Below are positions 36,474 through 45,810 of a stretch of DNA of 64,000 bases, piece after piece. Position 1 is the first letter of the stretch, and every line of letters starts with the position of its first letter. The position numbers were made by a program, and so were the translations under genes. The notes beneath the pieces are model-generated. The model searched no databases. It was given only the letters and a program-made list of their open reading frames with translations, and was not told where the DNA came from. The DNA comes from Burkholderia pseudomultivorans. Its GTDB lineage: Bacteria > Pseudomonadota > Gammaproteobacteria > Burkholderiales > Burkholderiaceae. The stretch lies in contig NZ_CABVPP010000012.1 of NCBI RefSeq assembly GCF_902499075.1, positions 59,476 through 123,475 on the forward strand, in the 5' to 3' direction.

Positions 36474-37174
36474 CGATGGCCGGCATCGCGATCGACGCGC
36501 GCGGCGTCAGCAAATGGTTCGGCGAAGGCGACGCGCGCACGCAGGCGTTGCGCGACGTGTCGATGCAGGCGAACTTCGGCGAGATGCTGCTGATTGTCGG
36601 GCCGTCCGGCAGCGGCAAGACGACGCTGCTCAGCGTGATCTCCGGCATCCTGCGACCGGACGGCGGTTCGGTTTCGATCGACGGCGTCGACCTGTGGTCG
36701 CAGCCGAACGACGCGATCGCCGATTTCCGGCTGAACCGGATCGGCTTCGTGTTCCAGGACTACCACCTGTTCCCGCGGCTCACGACCGCGGAGAACGTGG
36801 CGATCCCGCTGATCCTGAAGCGCCGGTCGTGGAATGACGCGATCAAGGAAGCGCACGCGTACCTGGACGTCGTCGGGCTCGCGAACCGCGCGCAATTGCC
36901 GCCCGTGAAGCTGTCCGGCGGCGAACAGCAGCGCGTCGCAATCGCCCGCGCGATCGTCAGCCAGCCCGACCTGCTGATCCTCGACGAACCTACCGCGTCG
37001 CTCGACGGCGACACGGGCCGCATGATCATCGACTTCGTCAAGCACAAGGTGCTCAACGACACGCGCTGCATCGTGATCGTCACGCATGATGCGCGGATCT
37101 TCGAATACGCGGATCGCGTCCTGCGGATGGAAGACGGCAAGCTGAACGGCATCGAGCGCGGAGGTGCGCAATGA
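36470..37174 (+). CDS. ABC transporter ATPase (LolD/DevA type)
   Basis: 234 residues with a complete ATPase: Walker A GPSGSGKTT, Q-loop VFQDYHLFPRL, signature LSGGEQQRV, Walker [13 protein letters not shown] and the switch histidine in IVIVTHDARIF. It energises the FtsX-type permease encoded just before it. ATG 36470 overlaps the permease stop as ATGA; a second in-frame ATG at 36476 is also possible. The 3' end overlaps the HlyD gene by four bases, so all genes in the unit are coupled. Confidence 0.93.
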   Translation: MTMAGIAIDARGVSKWFGEGDARTQALRDVSMQANFGEMLLIVGPSGSGKTTLLSVISGILRPDGGSVSIDGVDLWSQPNDAIADFRLNRIGFVFQDYHLFPRLTTAENVAIPLILKRRSWNDAIKEAHAYLDVVGLANRAQLPPVKLSGGEQQRVAIARAIVSQPDLLILDEPTASLDGDTGRMIIDFVKHKVLNDTRCIVIVTHDARIFEYADRVLRMEDGKLNGIERGGAQ

Positions 37175-38256
37175 AACACCGGCTCGTGTTCGTGGCGGCC
37201 GTGCTCGGCTTCCTGGCAAGCGTCGTCGCCGCGTGGGTCTATAGCCGCCAGGAGCCGCCGCAGCCGCCGGTATTCAAGCCGGCGGCCAATCCGTATGCAC
37301 GCGGCGTCTATGCGAACGGCATCGTCGAGAGCGAGCAGCCGGCCGGCGCGAACGTGAACGTCTATCCGGACGTCTCGGGCGCGGTGACGCGCATCCTCGT
37401 GCACGACGGCGATCCGGTGAAGGCCGGCGACGCGCTGCTGACAATCGACGACTCGGTGCAGCGCGCGACCGCTGCCCAGCTTGCGGCACAGGCCGACGCG
37501 GCCGACGCGCTGCTCGACGAGCTGAAGGCGCAGCCGCGCCGCGAGGTGCTCGACGTGGCCAGTGCGCAGACCGCAGCCGCGCAGGCGAGCCTGAAGCTCG
37601 CGCAGGATCAGTACGACAAGCAGCGGCACGCGTACGACATCGATCCGAAAGCCGTCAGCCGCGATGCGCTCGACACGGCCGCGAACACAGTTCGCGTCGC
37701 GGCGGCCAACCTGGACGTCGTGACGCGACAGTATCGTCTGACCAAGGCCGGCGCGTGGCGCTACGACGTGCGCAACCAGGAAGCGCAGGCCATCGCGCTG
37801 CGGCGCGCGGCCGACGCGGCGGCGGCCCTGCTCGCCCGCTACACGCTGCGCGCGCCGGCGGATGGCACCGTCCTGGCGATGAACGCGGCCGTAGGCTCCT
37901 ACCTGACCTCGCAGGGGCTCTACGACACCTACACGCAGGGCAACGCGCCGGCCGCGGTGCTCGGCACGCCGGTCGACCGCCTGCAGGTGCGCTGCTACGT
38001 CGACGAAATCCTGATCCACCAGCTACCCGACCTGCATGCGTTGAAGGCACACATGTTCGTGCGCGGCACGTCGGTCGAGGCCGATCTCCAGTTCGTGCGC
38101 GTGCAGCCGTACGTCACACCGAAGATCGAGCTGTCCGACCAGCGCACCGAGCGCGTCGACGTGCGCGTGCTGCCGGTCATTTTCCGTATCGTGCCGAACA
38201 GGAATGTGCGGCTGTTTCCCGGACAGATCGTCGATGTCTACGTCGCAGGCAAATAA
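37171..38256 (+). CDS. HlyD-family periplasmic adaptor of the second exporter
   Basis: 361 residues: N-terminal anchor (LVFVAAVLGFLASVVAAWVYS), lipoyl-like halves (GANVNVYPDVSGAVTRIL and YTLRAPADGTVLAMNAAVGSYL) around a helical hairpin (about 100-220), and a membrane-proximal beta domain. It belongs to the DevB-like group that pairs with FtsX-type exporters. It overlaps the ATPase gene (ATGA) and the following outer-membrane gene by 23 bases. Confidence 0.9.
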   Translation: MKHRLVFVAAVLGFLASVVAAWVYSRQEPPQPPVFKPAANPYARGVYANGIVESEQPAGANVNVYPDVSGAVTRILVHDGDPVKAGDALLTIDDSVQRATAAQLAAQADAADALLDELKAQPRREVLDVASAQTAAAQASLKLAQDQYDKQRHAYDIDPKAVSRDALDTAANTVRVAAANLDVVTRQYRLTKAGAWRYDVRNQEAQAIALRRAADAAAALLARYTLRAPADGTVLAMNAAVGSYLTSQGLYDTYTQGNAPAAVLGTPVDRLQVRCYVDEILIHQLPDLHALKAHMFVRGTSVEADLQFVRVQPYVTPKIELSDQRTERVDVRVLPVIFRIVPNRNVRLFPGQIVDVYVAGK

Positions 38257-39724
38257 CGGGGTCCGTTGCGCGCCCGCCCTGCGCCGCGGAACCGGCGCGC
38301 TGGCCGTCGCCGTGCTGCTCGCCGGATGCACGGTCGGGCCGAACTTCGTGCCGCCGCCCGCGCCGCGCGTCGCGCGCTTCGTGCCGCCCGACGATCCGGG
38401 CGCGGCGTCCGGCTCCTGGAGCGGCGATGGCCGGACGCAGGCGTTGTCGACGGACGCGGCGCTCACGCGCGACTGGTGGACGCGCTTCGGCAGCCGCGCG
38501 ATCGACTCGACCGTCGCCGAAGCGCTGACCGGCAGCCCGACGCTCGATCTCGCCGAAGCGACGCTGCGGCGCAGCGAGCACGCGCTGCGGGCGGGCCAGG
38601 GGATCTTCTTTCCGCAGGTGGATGCGCAGGCCAGTGCGTCGCGCCAGCGCGCCTGGCCGCTGCGCACCGGCCAGGCGTTGCCGGCGTCGATCTTCAACCT
38701 GTTCACGCTGTCGGCGACGGTCAGCTACACGCTCGACCTGTGGGGCGGCGAACAGCGCCAGGTCGAAGCGCTCGCGGCCGACGTCGATGCGCAACGGCAA
38801 GCGCTGGCGGGTGCCTACCTGATGCTGACCGCGAACGTCGTCAATACGATGGTCGCGCGCGCGGCCTATCGCGACGAAGCCGCGGCGACGCGCGAAATGA
38901 TCGGCCTGCTCGATGAGCAGATTCGTCTGACAGGTGCGCAGGTGACGGCCGGCGCGGCGGCCTACGTCGCGGTGCTGACGCTGGAATCGCAGCGGGCGTC
39001 GCTCGAGGCGGCGCTGCCCGCACTCGACCAGAAACGCGCGCAGGCCGATGATCTGCTCGCGCTGCTGGCCGGGCGCTATCCGGTCGACTGGCGGACGCCG
39101 GACCTGTCGCTCGACGGGATCGAACTGCCCGCCAGCCTGCCCGACACGGCACCGTCATCGCTGGTGCGTCGCCGCCCCGACATCCTGCAGGCTGAAGCCC
39201 AGCTGCACGTGGCCAGCGCGCAGGTCGGCGTCGCGACGGCCGCGCTCTACCCGAACCTCACGCTGTCAGCATCGGGCGGGTTCGACAGCGTCGTCGCCAG
39301 CAAACTGTTCGCGCCGGCCGGCCGCGCATGGAGTGTCGGCGCCGGACTCACTGCGCCGATCTTTCATGGCGGCACGCTGTTGAACCGGCGGCGCGCCGCG
39401 CAGGATGCGTACGACGAAGCCGATGCGGCCTATCGGCAGGTCGTTCTGTCGGCGTTCTCGCAGGTGGCCGACACGTTGCGCGCGCTTGCCAACGACGCGA
39501 TGGCGCTCGATGCGCAGGCGCGCGCGATGGCCGCGGCGCGTGACGCACTGAAGCTCACGCAGGCCGGTTACGACGCGGGGATCGCCGGCTACGTCCAGTT
39601 GCTGGTCGCCGACCTGCAATACCATCAGGCGCGGATTGCCTGGCTGCAGACGGTCGCGCAGCGCCTGCAGGACACGGTCGCGTTCTACGTCGCGCTCGGC
39701 GGCGGCTGGGGTGACGCGGGCTGA
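38234..39724 (+). CDS. Outer-membrane efflux channel lipoprotein of the second exporter
   Basis: 496 residues with a lipoprotein signal (TGALAVAVLLAGC, then TVGPNFVPP), typical of OprM/NodT proteins. The two repeats show DWWTRFGSRAIDSTVAEAL, YTLDLWGGEQRQVEALAADV and VRRRPDILQAEAQLHVASAQVG. It forms the outer-membrane duct for the FtsX/HlyD exporter. It overlaps the HlyD gene and ends the operon; the next gene is on the other strand. Confidence 0.92.
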   Translation: MSTSQANNGVRCAPALRRGTGALAVAVLLAGCTVGPNFVPPPAPRVARFVPPDDPGAASGSWSGDGRTQALSTDAALTRDWWTRFGSRAIDSTVAEALTGSPTLDLAEATLRRSEHALRAGQGIFFPQVDAQASASRQRAWPLRTGQALPASIFNLFTLSATVSYTLDLWGGEQRQVEALAADVDAQRQALAGAYLMLTANVVNTMVARAAYRDEAAATREMIGLLDEQIRLTGAQVTAGAAAYVAVLTLESQRASLEAALPALDQKRAQADDLLALLAGRYPVDWRTPDLSLDGIELPASLPDTAPSSLVRRRPDILQAEAQLHVASAQVGVATAALYPNLTLSASGGFDSVVASKLFAPAGRAWSVGAGLTAPIFHGGTLLNRRRAAQDAYDEADAAYRQVVLSAFSQVADTLRALANDAMALDAQARAMAAARDALKLTQAGYDAGIAGYVQLLVADLQYHQARIAWLQTVAQRLQDTVAFYVALGGGWGDAG

Positions 39725-39744
39725 CGACCGCGCTTCACGGACCA

Positions 39745-40194
39745 TTAGCCCGTCTGCGGCACGACGTCGGGCCGCTGCCACGGCGGTAACTCCGCCCAGC
39801 CGAGCGGCCCGTAGACGGTGCCGCCGGCAGCCTCGATCCTTTCAACGAACGTGGCGAGCGTGGCCCCGGCCGGCACGGTCGGCGTCAACGCATCGACGAA
39901 ATCCTCGCTGCGCAGCCACGGCGCCGCGCCGTGGTTGATCTGCTGGACGCTCCACGCATGCCCGTGCCGCCCGGCCTCCGGCGGCAACAGATTCGGCGCG
40001 TCGAACGCTACCCGGAGCAATTGCGCGCGCGAATCGCTGTACGGCGGCTTCGCGGCATTCTGGTACGGCACGTCTGCCCAGCGCTCGCCGCACTGTTCGT
40101 CGAGCGGCAAGCAGGTGAACCACGCCCACGGCGAGCGGACGAAGCACAGCCGGTAATGCTGCCCGGCACCGTCCAGATTCACGATCAACGTCAT
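39745..40194 (-). CDS. Conserved hypothetical protein, 149 aa
   Basis: 149 residues, soluble, with no signal peptide or membrane helix. It is rich in Trp and Pro (FVRSPWAWFTCLPLDEQCGERWADVPYQ split over two strands, then GPLGWAELPPWQRPD). I do not recognise the family. It has its own FNR-type box (40278-40291) with a good -10-like GGATAG, so it belongs to the low-oxygen set. The gene converges with the second export operon. Confidence 0.65.
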   Translation of the reverse strand: MTLIVNLDGAGQHYRLCFVRSPWAWFTCLPLDEQCGERWADVPYQNAAKPPYSDSRAQLLRVAFDAPNLLPPEAGRHGHAWSVQQINHGAAPWLRSEDFVDALTPTVPAGATLATFVERIEAAGGTVYGPLGWAELPPWQRPDVVPQTG

Positions 40195-40277
40195 GATGGG
40201 TTCATCCCGAAAGACGCGTGATGCCGATACGCATCGCGCACGCAGAATCACTATCCTGCCGCGTCCTGGGCCGAAGA

Positions 40278-40291
40278 TTGATCCTCGTCAA
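40278..40291 (-). promoter_or_regulatory. FNR-type box for the 149-aa hypothetical
   Basis: TTGAT-CCTC-GTCAA. On the minus strand GGATAG lies 21 bases downstream (40251-40256), ahead of the start at 40194. Confidence 0.72.
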
Positions 40292-40346
40292 CCCGCGCGC
40301 CACCTGGGAATCTCGCCCGGCCGGCGGCACAAGGATTCCGCAATTC

Positions 40347-40360
40347 CTGATTTCGGTCAA
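40347..40360 (+). promoter_or_regulatory. FNR-type box for the beta-CASP gene
   Basis: CTGAT-TTCG-GTCAA, one mismatch. TGTAAT follows after 21 bases (40382-40387), ahead of the ATG at 40425. Confidence 0.7.
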
Positions 40361-40424
40361 CCGCCGTTCGCGCGTTCGGGATGTAATCGACCTGCTGTTC
40401 CGTCGACTCCCGGTGAGACAATCC

Positions 40425-41828
40425 ATGAAACTGACTTTTCTCGGCGCGACCGAAACCGTGACCGGCTCGAAGTATCTGGTCGAGCACGGCGGTCGACGTG
40501 TTCTGGTCGATTGCGGCCTGTTCCAGGGCACGAAGAACCTGCGGCTGCGCAACTGGCGGACGCTGCCGCTCGCCCCCGACACGCTGGACGCCGTCGTGCT
40601 CACGCACGCGCACATCGATCACACCGGGTATCTCCCGGTACTGGTGCGCGAAGGGTATCGCGGGCCGGTGTACTGCACAGCAGCCACGGCCGAACTCTGC
40701 GACATCATGCTACGCGACAGCGCGCGGCTGCAGGAGGAGGAAGCCGACTTCGCTAACCGGCACGGTTACTCGAAGCATCATCCGGCGCAACCGCTCTACA
40801 CGCTGGACGACGCGCAGCGCGCGCTGCGCCTGCTGACGCCCGTCGCGTTCGACGAATGCACGGCGCTGGGCGGCGCCGTGTCGTTCCGCCTGCTGCCGGC
40901 CGGGCACATCCTCGGCGCGGCGAGCGTGGTGATGCACTGGGATCAGAAGGTGCTCGCGTTCTCGGGCGACCTCGGCCGGTATCACGACCCGATCATGCAG
41001 CCGCCGCGCCCGCCCGCGCATGCCGACTATTTGGTCATCGAATCGACATACGGCGACCGCCTGCATCCGGCGTCGGATCCCGAGAACGAACTGGCCGAGA
41101 TGTTCGACAAGACCTTCGCGCGTGGCGGCGTCGTCGTGATGCCCTGCTTCACCGTCGGCCGCGCGCAGGAAATCCTGCACTACATCGCGCGGCTGAAGGC
41201 ATCCGGCCGCATGGCGCGCGTCCCGGTGTTCGTCGACAGCCCGATGGCGACGGACGTGACCGAAATCTACCGCCACCATATCCTCGAGCACCGCCTGACC
41301 GTCTCCGAAGCGAACGCGCTGGGCCATGCGGCAACGATGATCCGGTCGGTCGACCAGTCGAAGGCGATTGCCGAACACCACGGCCCGATGGTCATCATTG
41401 CCGGCAGCGGGATGGCGACGGGCGGACGCGTGCTGCATCACCTGGCCCGCTACGCGCCGGATGCGCGCAACACGATCGCGCTGGTCGGCTACCAGGCCGC
41501 CGGCACGCGCGGCGCGGCACTGGCCGCGCACGAGCCGACGCTGAAGATTCACGGCGAATACGTTCGCGTGCGCGCGCAGGTCGAGTCGATCACGACGCTG
41601 TCGGCCCATGCCGACTACGAAGAGATCCTGAAGTGGCTCGGCACGATGCCGTGCGCGCCCGTGCGGACGTTCGTCACGCATGGCGAACCCGCCGCCGCGG
41701 ATGCGATGCGCCGACGCATCGAGGAGCGCCTGCACTGGCGGTGCGAGGTGCCGACCTACGAGCAGTGCGTCGATCTGGACGCGGTTGAATCCGGCAACAC
41801 GCAGGAGCCTGCCGCGCTGCCTACGTGA
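40425..41828 (+). CDS. Metallo-beta-lactamase/beta-CASP RNase-like protein
   Basis: 467 residues with all landmarks of beta-CASP nucleases: HAHIDHTG (two-metal site), AGHILGAA, AFSGDLGR, the beta-CASP glutamate in IESTYGDR, AGSGMATGG, LSAHADYEEIL and FVTHGE near the end. The family includes CPSF73-like RNA endo/exonucleases in bacteria and archaea. It probably processes or degrades RNA in the cytosol. An FNR-type promoter implies that it reshapes transcripts when oxygen runs out. The start at 40425 (MKLTFLGATETVTGS) is the natural one for the family. Confidence 0.9.
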   Translation: MKLTFLGATETVTGSKYLVEHGGRRVLVDCGLFQGTKNLRLRNWRTLPLAPDTLDAVVLTHAHIDHTGYLPVLVREGYRGPVYCTAATAELCDIMLRDSARLQEEEADFANRHGYSKHHPAQPLYTLDDAQRALRLLTPVAFDECTALGGAVSFRLLPAGHILGAASVVMHWDQKVLAFSGDLGRYHDPIMQPPRPPAHADYLVIESTYGDRLHPASDPENELAEMFDKTFARGGVVVMPCFTVGRAQEILHYIARLKASGRMARVPVFVDSPMATDVTEIYRHHILEHRLTVSEANALGHAATMIRSVDQSKAIAEHHGPMVIIAGSGMATGGRVLHHLARYAPDARNTIALVGYQAAGTRGAALAAHEPTLKIHGEYVRVRAQVESITTLSAHADYEEILKWLGTMPCAPVRTFVTHGEPAAADAMRRRIEERLHWRCEVPTYEQCVDLDAVESGNTQEPAALPT

Positions 41829-41835
41829 CCCGAAG

Positions 41836-41854
41836 CGCCGGCGATTCGCCGGCG
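41836..41854 (+). terminator. Possible bidirectional hairpin between converging genes
   Basis: CGCCGGCG-ATT-CGCCGGCG lies eight bases after the beta-CASP stop and before the adh stop on the other strand. The stem is very stable but has no T-run. Confidence 0.4.
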
Positions 41855-41924
41855 AAACGCCCGCTGCGCGTCACGGGAAGCGCAGACGCGGCTTCGCCGG
41901 CCCCCGTCACGCGCGCGGCGGCAA

Positions 41925-42965
41925 TCAGCCGACTCCGATGATGACCTTCAACGCATGGGTTTGCGCGGCGCGCCCGAACGTGTCGTAAGCGCGCTCCACG
42001 TCGTCGAGCGAGAACCGGTGCGTGATCAGACGGGCCGGATCGAGGCGCCCGGCGCCGACGGTCTTGAGCAGCATCGGCGTGCTGACCGTGTCGACGAGCC
42101 GCGTCGTGATCGCGATGTTGCGATCCCACAGCTTCTCGAGGTGCAGGTCGGCCTTGATGCCGTGCACGCCGACGTTCGCGACAACCCCGCCGGGCGCCAC
42201 GAGCGACGTGCACATCTCGAACGTCGCCGGAATGCCGACCGCTTCGATAGCGCAATCCACGCCGACGCCGTCGGTCAGCTTCATCACGTCCGCCACCGGG
42301 TCGCCGTCGCGCCCGTCGAAGCAGTCGGTCGCGCCGAAGCGCCGCGCGATGTCGAGGCGGTTGCTGTCCGGATCGATCATGACGATCCGCGCGGGCGAAT
42401 AGAACTGCGCGGTCAGCAACGCGGCCAACCCGATCGGCCCTGCCCCGACGATCGCGACCGAGCAGCCCGGCTGCACCTTGCCGTTCAGCACGCCGCATTC
42501 GAATCCGGTCGGCAGGATGTCGGACAGCATCACGAGCGCGTCCTCGTCCGCGCCGGCCGGAATGCGGTACAGGCTGGTCGGCGCGTGCGGGATGCGCACG
42601 AACTCGGCCTGCGTGCCGTCGATCCGGTTGCCGAGTATCCAGCCGCCGGTCGTGCAATGCGAATACAGCCCGCGGCGGCAATACTCGCAGCGGCCGCACG
42701 ACGAGATGCACGAAATCAGCACGTGGTCGCCCGGTTTCAGCGAATCGACCGCGGCGCCCACCTGCTCGACGATGCCCACGCCTTCGTGGCCGAGAATGCG
42801 GCCCGGTTCGCAGGTCGGGACGTCGCCCTTGAGGATGTGCAGATCGGTGCCGCAGATCGTCGTGCGCGTCACGCGGACGATCGCATCGGTGGGCGACTGC
42901 AGTGCCGGTTTGGGCCGCTCTTCGAGCGCCTTGCGCCCAGGGCCGTGGTAAACAAGTGCTTTCAT
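41925..42965 (-). CDS. Zinc-dependent alcohol dehydrogenase
   Basis: 346 residues of the medium-chain dehydrogenase family. Catalytic zinc ligands are C38 (TTICGTDLH) and H60-E61 (ILGHEG); the structural zinc loop is CISSCGRCEYCRRGLYSHC; the NAD-binding turn is AIVGAGPIGLAAL. It interconverts an alcohol and an aldehyde, and under low oxygen could reoxidise NADH. It is last in the phasin-phaB-phaC-pta operon and overlaps pta by four bases, tying it to acetyl-CoA and PHB turnover. The precise substrate is unknown. Confidence 0.92.
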   Translation of the reverse strand: MKALVYHGPGRKALEERPKPALQSPTDAIVRVTRTTICGTDLHILKGDVPTCEPGRILGHEGVGIVEQVGAAVDSLKPGDHVLISCISSCGRCEYCRRGLYSHCTTGGWILGNRIDGTQAEFVRIPHAPTSLYRIPAGADEDALVMLSDILPTGFECGVLNGKVQPGCSVAIVGAGPIGLAALLTAQFYSPARIVMIDPDSNRLDIARRFGATDCFDGRDGDPVADVMKLTDGVGVDCAIEAVGIPATFEMCTSLVAPGGVVANVGVHGIKADLHLEKLWDRNIAITTRLVDTVSTPMLLKTVGAGRLDPARLITHRFSLDDVERAYDTFGRAAQTHALKVIIGVG

Positions 42966-43993
42966 CGCTGTTCCTCCATCGAAAGGGGGGCCTGTTCAGG
43001 AATTGGAGCGGCGCCACGCCGTGCCTGTGCCAGCAACACCGCGAGCGCACAGGAGGCGACGCGCACGGCGACGCCGTCGGCGCGGCTCGTGAGCACGATC
43101 GGCACGCGCGCACCCACGACGACGCCCGCATTCGCGGCACCGCCCAGGTATTCGAGCTGTTTCGCGAGCATGTTGCCCGCTTCGATATCGGGCACGACGA
43201 GGATGTCGGCACGGCCGGCAACCGGCGAATCGATGCCCTTCTCGCGCGCGGCCCGCTGCGATATCGCGTTGTCGAACGCGAGCGGGCCGTCGACGATCGC
43301 GCCCGTGATCTGCCCGCGCCCGGCCATCTTCGCCAGTGCCGCCGCGTCGAGCGTCGAGCGCATCGCCGGATTCACGGTCTCGACCGCGCACAGCACCGCC
43401 ACGCGCGGGCACGCGACGCCCAGCGCATGCGCGACGTCGATCGCGTTCTGCGTGATCGATGCCTTCCGGGCCAGATCCGGAGCGATATTGACGGCCGCGT
43501 CGGTCAGCAGGAACGGGCGCGGATACGCGGGCGCCTCGATCAGGAAACAGTGACACATGCGCTTGTCGGTGCGCAGGCCCGATTCCGCGGCGACGACCGC
43601 GCCCATCAACTCGTCGGTGTGCAGGCTGCCCTTCATCAGCGCGCCGGCGCGGCCCGACGCCGCGAGCGTCACCGCGCGGGCCGCCGCCGCGTGGCTGTGC
43701 GGCACGTCCTCGATCGTCCATTTCGCCAGATCGACGCCGGCCTCGTCCGCAACGCGCGACACCTTCGCCCGCGGCGCCACGATCAGCGGCTCGATCACCG
43801 CGCCCAGCGGCGACGCATCGATCGCGGCCAGCGCGACGAGGCTGGCCGGGTCGCACGGATGCACGACGGCCACCGTCAGCGGCGGCGCATGGCGCGCACG
43901 CGCGATGAGCTCGGGCAGTGCGCCGTCCGCGCGCGGCAACAGGCCGGGCAGGCATGCGCCGGCGGACACGTCCGGATGCAGGTTCATGTTCAT
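42962..43993 (-). CDS. pta: Phosphate acetyl/butyryltransferase
   Basis: 343 residues of the PTA/PTB family: HTDELMGAVVAAESGLRT, HCFLIEAPAYPRPFLLTDAAVNI, NPAMRSTLDAAALAKMA, ITGAIVDGPLAFDNAIS and DILVVPDIEAGNMLAKQLEYL. It converts acetyl-CoA (or butyryl-CoA) plus phosphate to the acyl phosphate; acetate kinase at 48119 then makes ATP. The short length fits the phosphotransbutyrylase-like form. It overlaps phaC (ATGA at 43990-43993) and adh, so the operon links PHB breakdown to substrate-level phosphorylation. Confidence 0.88.
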   Translation of the reverse strand: MNMNLHPDVSAGACLPGLLPRADGALPELIARARHAPPLTVAVVHPCDPASLVALAAIDASPLGAVIEPLIVAPRAKVSRVADEAGVDLAKWTIEDVPHSHAAAARAVTLAASGRAGALMKGSLHTDELMGAVVAAESGLRTDKRMCHCFLIEAPAYPRPFLLTDAAVNIAPDLARKASITQNAIDVAHALGVACPRVAVLCAVETVNPAMRSTLDAAALAKMAGRGQITGAIVDGPLAFDNAISQRAAREKGIDSPVAGRADILVVPDIEAGNMLAKQLEYLGGAANAGVVVGARVPIVLTSRADGVAVRVASCALAVLLAQARRGAAPIPEQAPLSMEEQR

Positions 43994-45810
43994 GTCTCGA
44001 GCACGTAGGTGCCGGGGGCCGCGCCGAAGCCGGCGGCCGGCACGCGGGCCGACACGTCGCCCGACGAATGCGCGCGCAGCCAGTCGCGCCAGCATGTCCA
44101 CCACGATCCGTCGACGGCCGGCGTTTCGCGCACGAAGTCGTGCCGGCTGCGGTAAGGCGCGCCGGGCTCGCGCGTCGCGCAGCGATAGTGGCGCCCGGGG
44201 TGCCCGGGCTCGGACACGATGCCGGCATTGTGGCCGCCGGAAGTCAGCACGAACGTCAGCGCGTGGTGCGTCAGCAGATGCAGCTTGTAGACGGAGCGCC
44301 AGGGCGACACGTGATCGCGTTCGGTCCCGACCACGAACGTCGGCACGTCGATGTCCGACAGCGCGACCGGCCGCCCGTCGACGCTGTAGCGGCCGGCCGC
44401 GAGATCGTTGTCGAGGAAGAGCCGCGTCAGGTATTCCGTGTGCATCCGGTACGGCATGCGCGTGGTGTCCTCGTTCCACGACATCAGGTCGTTCGGCTTG
44501 GTGCGCGTGCCGAGCAGGTATTCGCTCATCATGCGCGACCAGATCAGGTCGCGCGCGTTCAGCAGCTGGAATGCGGCGGACATCTGCGCGCCGTCCAGAT
44601 AGCCCTGCCGCCACATCAGCGCATCGAGCGCGGACAGTTCGCTCGCGTCGATGAACAGGCCGAGTTCGCCAGGCTCGCTGAAATCGGTCTGGGCCGCCAG
44701 CAACGTGACGGACCGCAATGCCTCGTGCTGCCGCCCGTCGCGCGCGAGCGCCGCCGCGCCGATCGCCAGCAGCGTGCCGCCGAGGCAGTAGCCGACCGCG
44801 TGGACGGCTTCGCCGCAGATCGACCGCGCGGCGCCGAGCGCCGCCATGCACCCGTCGCGCAGGTAATCGTCGAGCCCGAGCTCGCGCGCCTCTGCGCCCG
44901 GATTGCGCCACGACACGGCAAACACCGTGTAGCCGGCATCGACCAGGAAGCGGATCAGCGAATCGTGCGGCTGCAGGTCGAGAATGTAGTACTTCATGAT
45001 CCACGACGGCACGATCAAGATCGGCTCGCGTGCGACGGCGGGCGTCGTCGGGTCGTATTGCAGCAGCTCGCACAGCGCGTTGCGCCATACGACGCGGCCC
45101 GGCGTGATCGCCACGTCGCGCCCCGGCAGAAAGCCGCGTGTGTCGCGGGCGCGCGTGCCGCTCGTGCGATCGAGCAACGCGTTCGCGTCGTCCAGCCAGT
45201 GGTGCAAGCCGGCTGCGAGATTTGCGCCGCCGCTGCGCATCGTCGCGTCGAGCACGACCGGGTTGGTCGCCAGGAAATTGCCCGGCGAGCACGCGTCGAG
45301 CCACTGCCGTGCGACGAATCCGACCAGTTCCTCGTGATGCCGTTCGACGCCCGGCACGCCGCGCGTCGCGTCGCGCCACCAGCGCTGGACCGACAGGAAG
45401 CCGTCGCGATACGCGCGAAACGGCCAGCCGGACCACGCGGGCGCGGCGAAGCGCGGATCGGACTGCCCGGCGTGCACGGCCAGACCGCTCGCGTCGGCAT
45501 CGTCGGCCCCGCCCTCGCCCGGGCTTGCGGCCGGCGCGAGAGCGGCCAGCCACGCCTGCGTCGCGAGCACGAAGCATTTCCCCGGGGCCACAGCCAGATG
45601 CGCGCCCCAGTCGAGCATGGCGAGCGCCAGCGACACGGGTGACAACCCGAAGGTCATCGCGGCCACGTTCGCATGCGCGGCGCGATTCCACTCGTCGGCG
45701 GGCGCCGCTCGAACGGGTGCGCAGCCGGCGGCGCTCGTCGCGATTTCGACTGCATCGGGCGGGCACGGCAGCTCCGGCCCGAACGGCGCGCGCATGACGG
45801 CCGCCTTCAT
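43990..45810 (-). CDS. phaC: Class I polyhydroxyalkanoate synthase
   Basis: 606 residues. It polymerises 3-hydroxybutyryl-CoA into PHB at the granule surface. Motifs include an N-terminal region with HANVAAMTFGLSPVSLAL, EPILIVPSWIMKYYILDL, the lipase-like box with nucleophile C342 in VHAVGYCLGG, the DHVSPWRSVYKL aspartate region and the histidine of SGGHNAGIVSEP. It is longer at the N-terminus than some but normal for class I. It overlaps phaB by ATGA at 45807-45810. The N-terminal half diverges from the main Burkholderia PhaC, suggesting a second, anoxia-specific synthase. Confidence 0.93.
   Translation of the reverse strand: MKAAVMRAPFGPELPCPPDAVEIATSAAGCAPVRAAPADEWNRAAHANVAAMTFGLSPVSLALAMLDWGAHLAVAPGKCFVLATQAWLAALAPAASPGEGGADDADASGLAVHAGQSDPRFAAPAWSGWPFRAYRDGFLSVQRWWRDATRGVPGVERHHEELVGFVARQWLDACSPGNFLATNPVVLDATMRSGGANLAAGLHHWLDDANALLDRTSGTRARDTRGFLPGRDVAITPGRVVWRNALCELLQYDPTTPAVAREPILIVPSWIMKYYILDLQPHDSLIRFLVDAGYTVFAVSWRNPGAEARELGLDDYLRDGCMAALGAARSICGEAVHAVGYCLGGTLLAIGAAALARDGRQHEALRSVTLLAAQTDFSEPGELGLFIDASELSALDALMWRQGYLDGAQMSAAFQLLNARDLIWSRMMSEYLLGTRTKPNDLMSWNEDTTRMPYRMHTEYLTRLFLDNDLAAGRYSVDGRPVALSDIDVPTFVVGTERDHVSPWRSVYKLHLLTHHALTFVLTSGGHNAGIVSEPGHPGRHYRCATREPGAPYRSRHDFVRETPAVDGSWWTCWRDWLRAHSSGDVSARVPAAGFGAAPGTYVLET

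Noticed and set aside
37886-37906. GTAGG-CTCCTAC, resembling the inverted repeat of the FNR-gene promoter
   Set aside because: It lies inside the HlyD coding sequence and lacks the CCTACCGC, CTGATT and -10 parts of the composite motif.
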